Below are positions 5,415-6,167 of a DNA stretch of 6,167 nt, piece after piece. Each line of letters begins with the position of its first letter. Position 1 is the first letter of the stretch. Under the pieces are notes generated by a model. That model saw nothing but the letters and a program-made list of their open reading frames with translations. It did no database searches and had not been told where the DNA came from. The stretch lies in NCBI GenBank assembly GCA_021202575.1, contig JAJQCU010000366.1:1-6167 (forward strand), read 5' to 3'. Source of the stretch: Lachnospiraceae bacterium (GTDB lineage: Bacteria; Bacillota; Clostridia; Lachnospirales; Lachnospiraceae). The position numbers and the translations under genes were made by a program.

Positions 5415-6167
5415 ATGCAGACTTTACAGAGAAAAGCCTATGCCAAAATCAACCTGAGCCTGGACGTTCTGCGGCGCCTGGAGAACGGCTACCATCAGGT
5501 CAGGATTATTATGCAGACAGTGGATATTTATGATGAGCTGACCTTTGCGAAAGTGGACAGCGGTATCTTACTTACAATTGATGATGGACGGAAAGAAACA
5601 GAGAAAAACTGCCGGTTATCGGATGCCGCGGATGTGGACAGTCAGTCGGTTTGTCTGTCAGACGGAACGGCATATTCCGGTAAGAGTGGCACAATTATAG
5701 CGGCGGGCGGCAGCAAAGTCCCAACAGATCAGAGCAATCTGATTTTTAAAGCGGCGAAGCTTCTGCTGGACACCGCCGGGATTACGGAGGGCGTGTCCAT
5801 TCATTTACAGAAAAATATCCCCGTCGCGGCGGGCATGGCGGGCGGCAGCACCGACGCGGCGGCCACGCTGCTGGGATTGAATGAGTTATTTCAGTTAAAT
5901 TATACCACGGAGGAGTTGAAAGGGCTTGGCGTGAAAATCGGCGCTGACGTGCCCTACTGTATTCAGGGAGGAACGGCGCTGGCGGAGGGCATCGGGGAGG
6001 TTTTAAGCCCGCTGCCGGCGCCGCCGGAGGCTGTTTTGGTGGTGGCAAAGCCGGATATCGATGTGTCCACGGCCTTCGTATACCGCCATCTGCGTCTGGA
6101 TGAAATCAAAAGCCATCCGGATACGGATGGAATGATCGAGGCGCTGGGAAGGAAGGACATCGGAGGG
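5415..6167 (+). CDS. ispE: 4-diphosphocytidyl-2-C-methyl-D-erythritol kinase IspE (partial, 3' end outside)
   Basis: IspE phosphorylates CDP-methylerythritol in the cytoplasmic MEP pathway to isopentenyl diphosphate. The frame is open from ATG 5415 to the window end (251 codons, no stop). GHMP-kinase motifs are present: AKINLSLDVLRRLENGYH (10-27) with catalytic K11, IMQTVDIYDEL (32-42), the ATP loop IPVAAGMAGGSTDAAA (135-150) with catalytic D147, and GVKIGADVPYCIQGGTALAEGIGE (172-195 in outline). AKPDIDVSTA follows at 211-220. The stretch at about 54-106, between LTF/ILLTI and PTDQSNLIFKAAKLL, is some 20-40 residues longer than usual and polar. The RBS is AGAGGG (5405-5410), five bases before the ATG. 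The expected remaining C-terminus of roughly 60-80 residues lies beyond the window. Confidence 0.95.
   Translation, partial: MQTLQRKAYAKINLSLDVLRRLENGYHQVRIIMQTVDIYDELTFAKVDSGILLTIDDGRKETEKNCRLSDAADVDSQSVCLSDGTAYSGKSGTIIAAGGSKVPTDQSNLIFKAAKLLLDTAGITEGVSIHLQKNIPVAAGMAGGSTDAAATLLGLNELFQLNYTTEELKGLGVKIGADVPYCIQGGTALAEGIGEVLSPLPAPPEAVLVVAKPDIDVSTAFVYRHLRLDEIKSHPDTDGMIEALGRKDIGG

Overview
The window most likely comes from an endospore-forming member of the Clostridia, probably Lachnospiraceae. The reasons are a heterodimeric class 1B dihydroorotate dehydrogenase (pyrK-pyrD), a SPOCS/DUF3794 plus LysM protein typical of spore-formers placed upstream of ispE, strong AGGAGG ribosome binding sites, and GC-rich housekeeping genes separated by AT-rich intergenic or accessory DNA. 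Family-level placement is inference.

Layout. Positions 1-76 hold the tail of an unrecognised + strand gene, followed by a strong intrinsic terminator (149-195). A solitary sequence resembling a type I-C CRISPR repeat follows (204-235) with no second copy. A small gene of unknown function (398-670) has a good sigma-A-type promoter and RBS. Then come pyrK (736-1602) and pyrD (1602-2504), which overlap by one base and encode the NAD-linked dihydroorotate dehydrogenase of pyrimidine synthesis.

Positions 2505-3595 are accessory-looking and contain most of the unexplained signal. They hold a nested inverted-repeat element (2577-2735), a minus-strand gene for a small BECR/PBECR-like nuclease-fold protein with a GTG start (3119-2745), a tract of degenerate repeats of about 23 nt (3181-3335), and a 13-bp inverted repeat (3346-3390). 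A sequence resembling a sigma-E/K sporulation promoter (3393-3421) lies just upstream of the spore-coat-type SPOCS-LysM gene (3596-5167).

The last intergenic region (5168-5414) carries a near-consensus sigma-A promoter overlapped by TTGTAT/ATACAA palindromes, which look like a repressor operator. This drives ispE (MEP isoprenoid pathway), which runs off the window end at 251 codons. Both PyrK and IspE carry extra, low-complexity-like segments in places where the family is normally shorter.

The conserved genes do not form one pathway. They are pyrimidine synthesis, spore assembly and isoprenoid synthesis units separated by mobile or repetitive DNA. No complete new multi-gene system is visible. 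The best candidates for novelty are the nested inverted-repeat element, the dispersed TGCCACGAAATT repeat family, and the orphan nuclease-fold gene between them.
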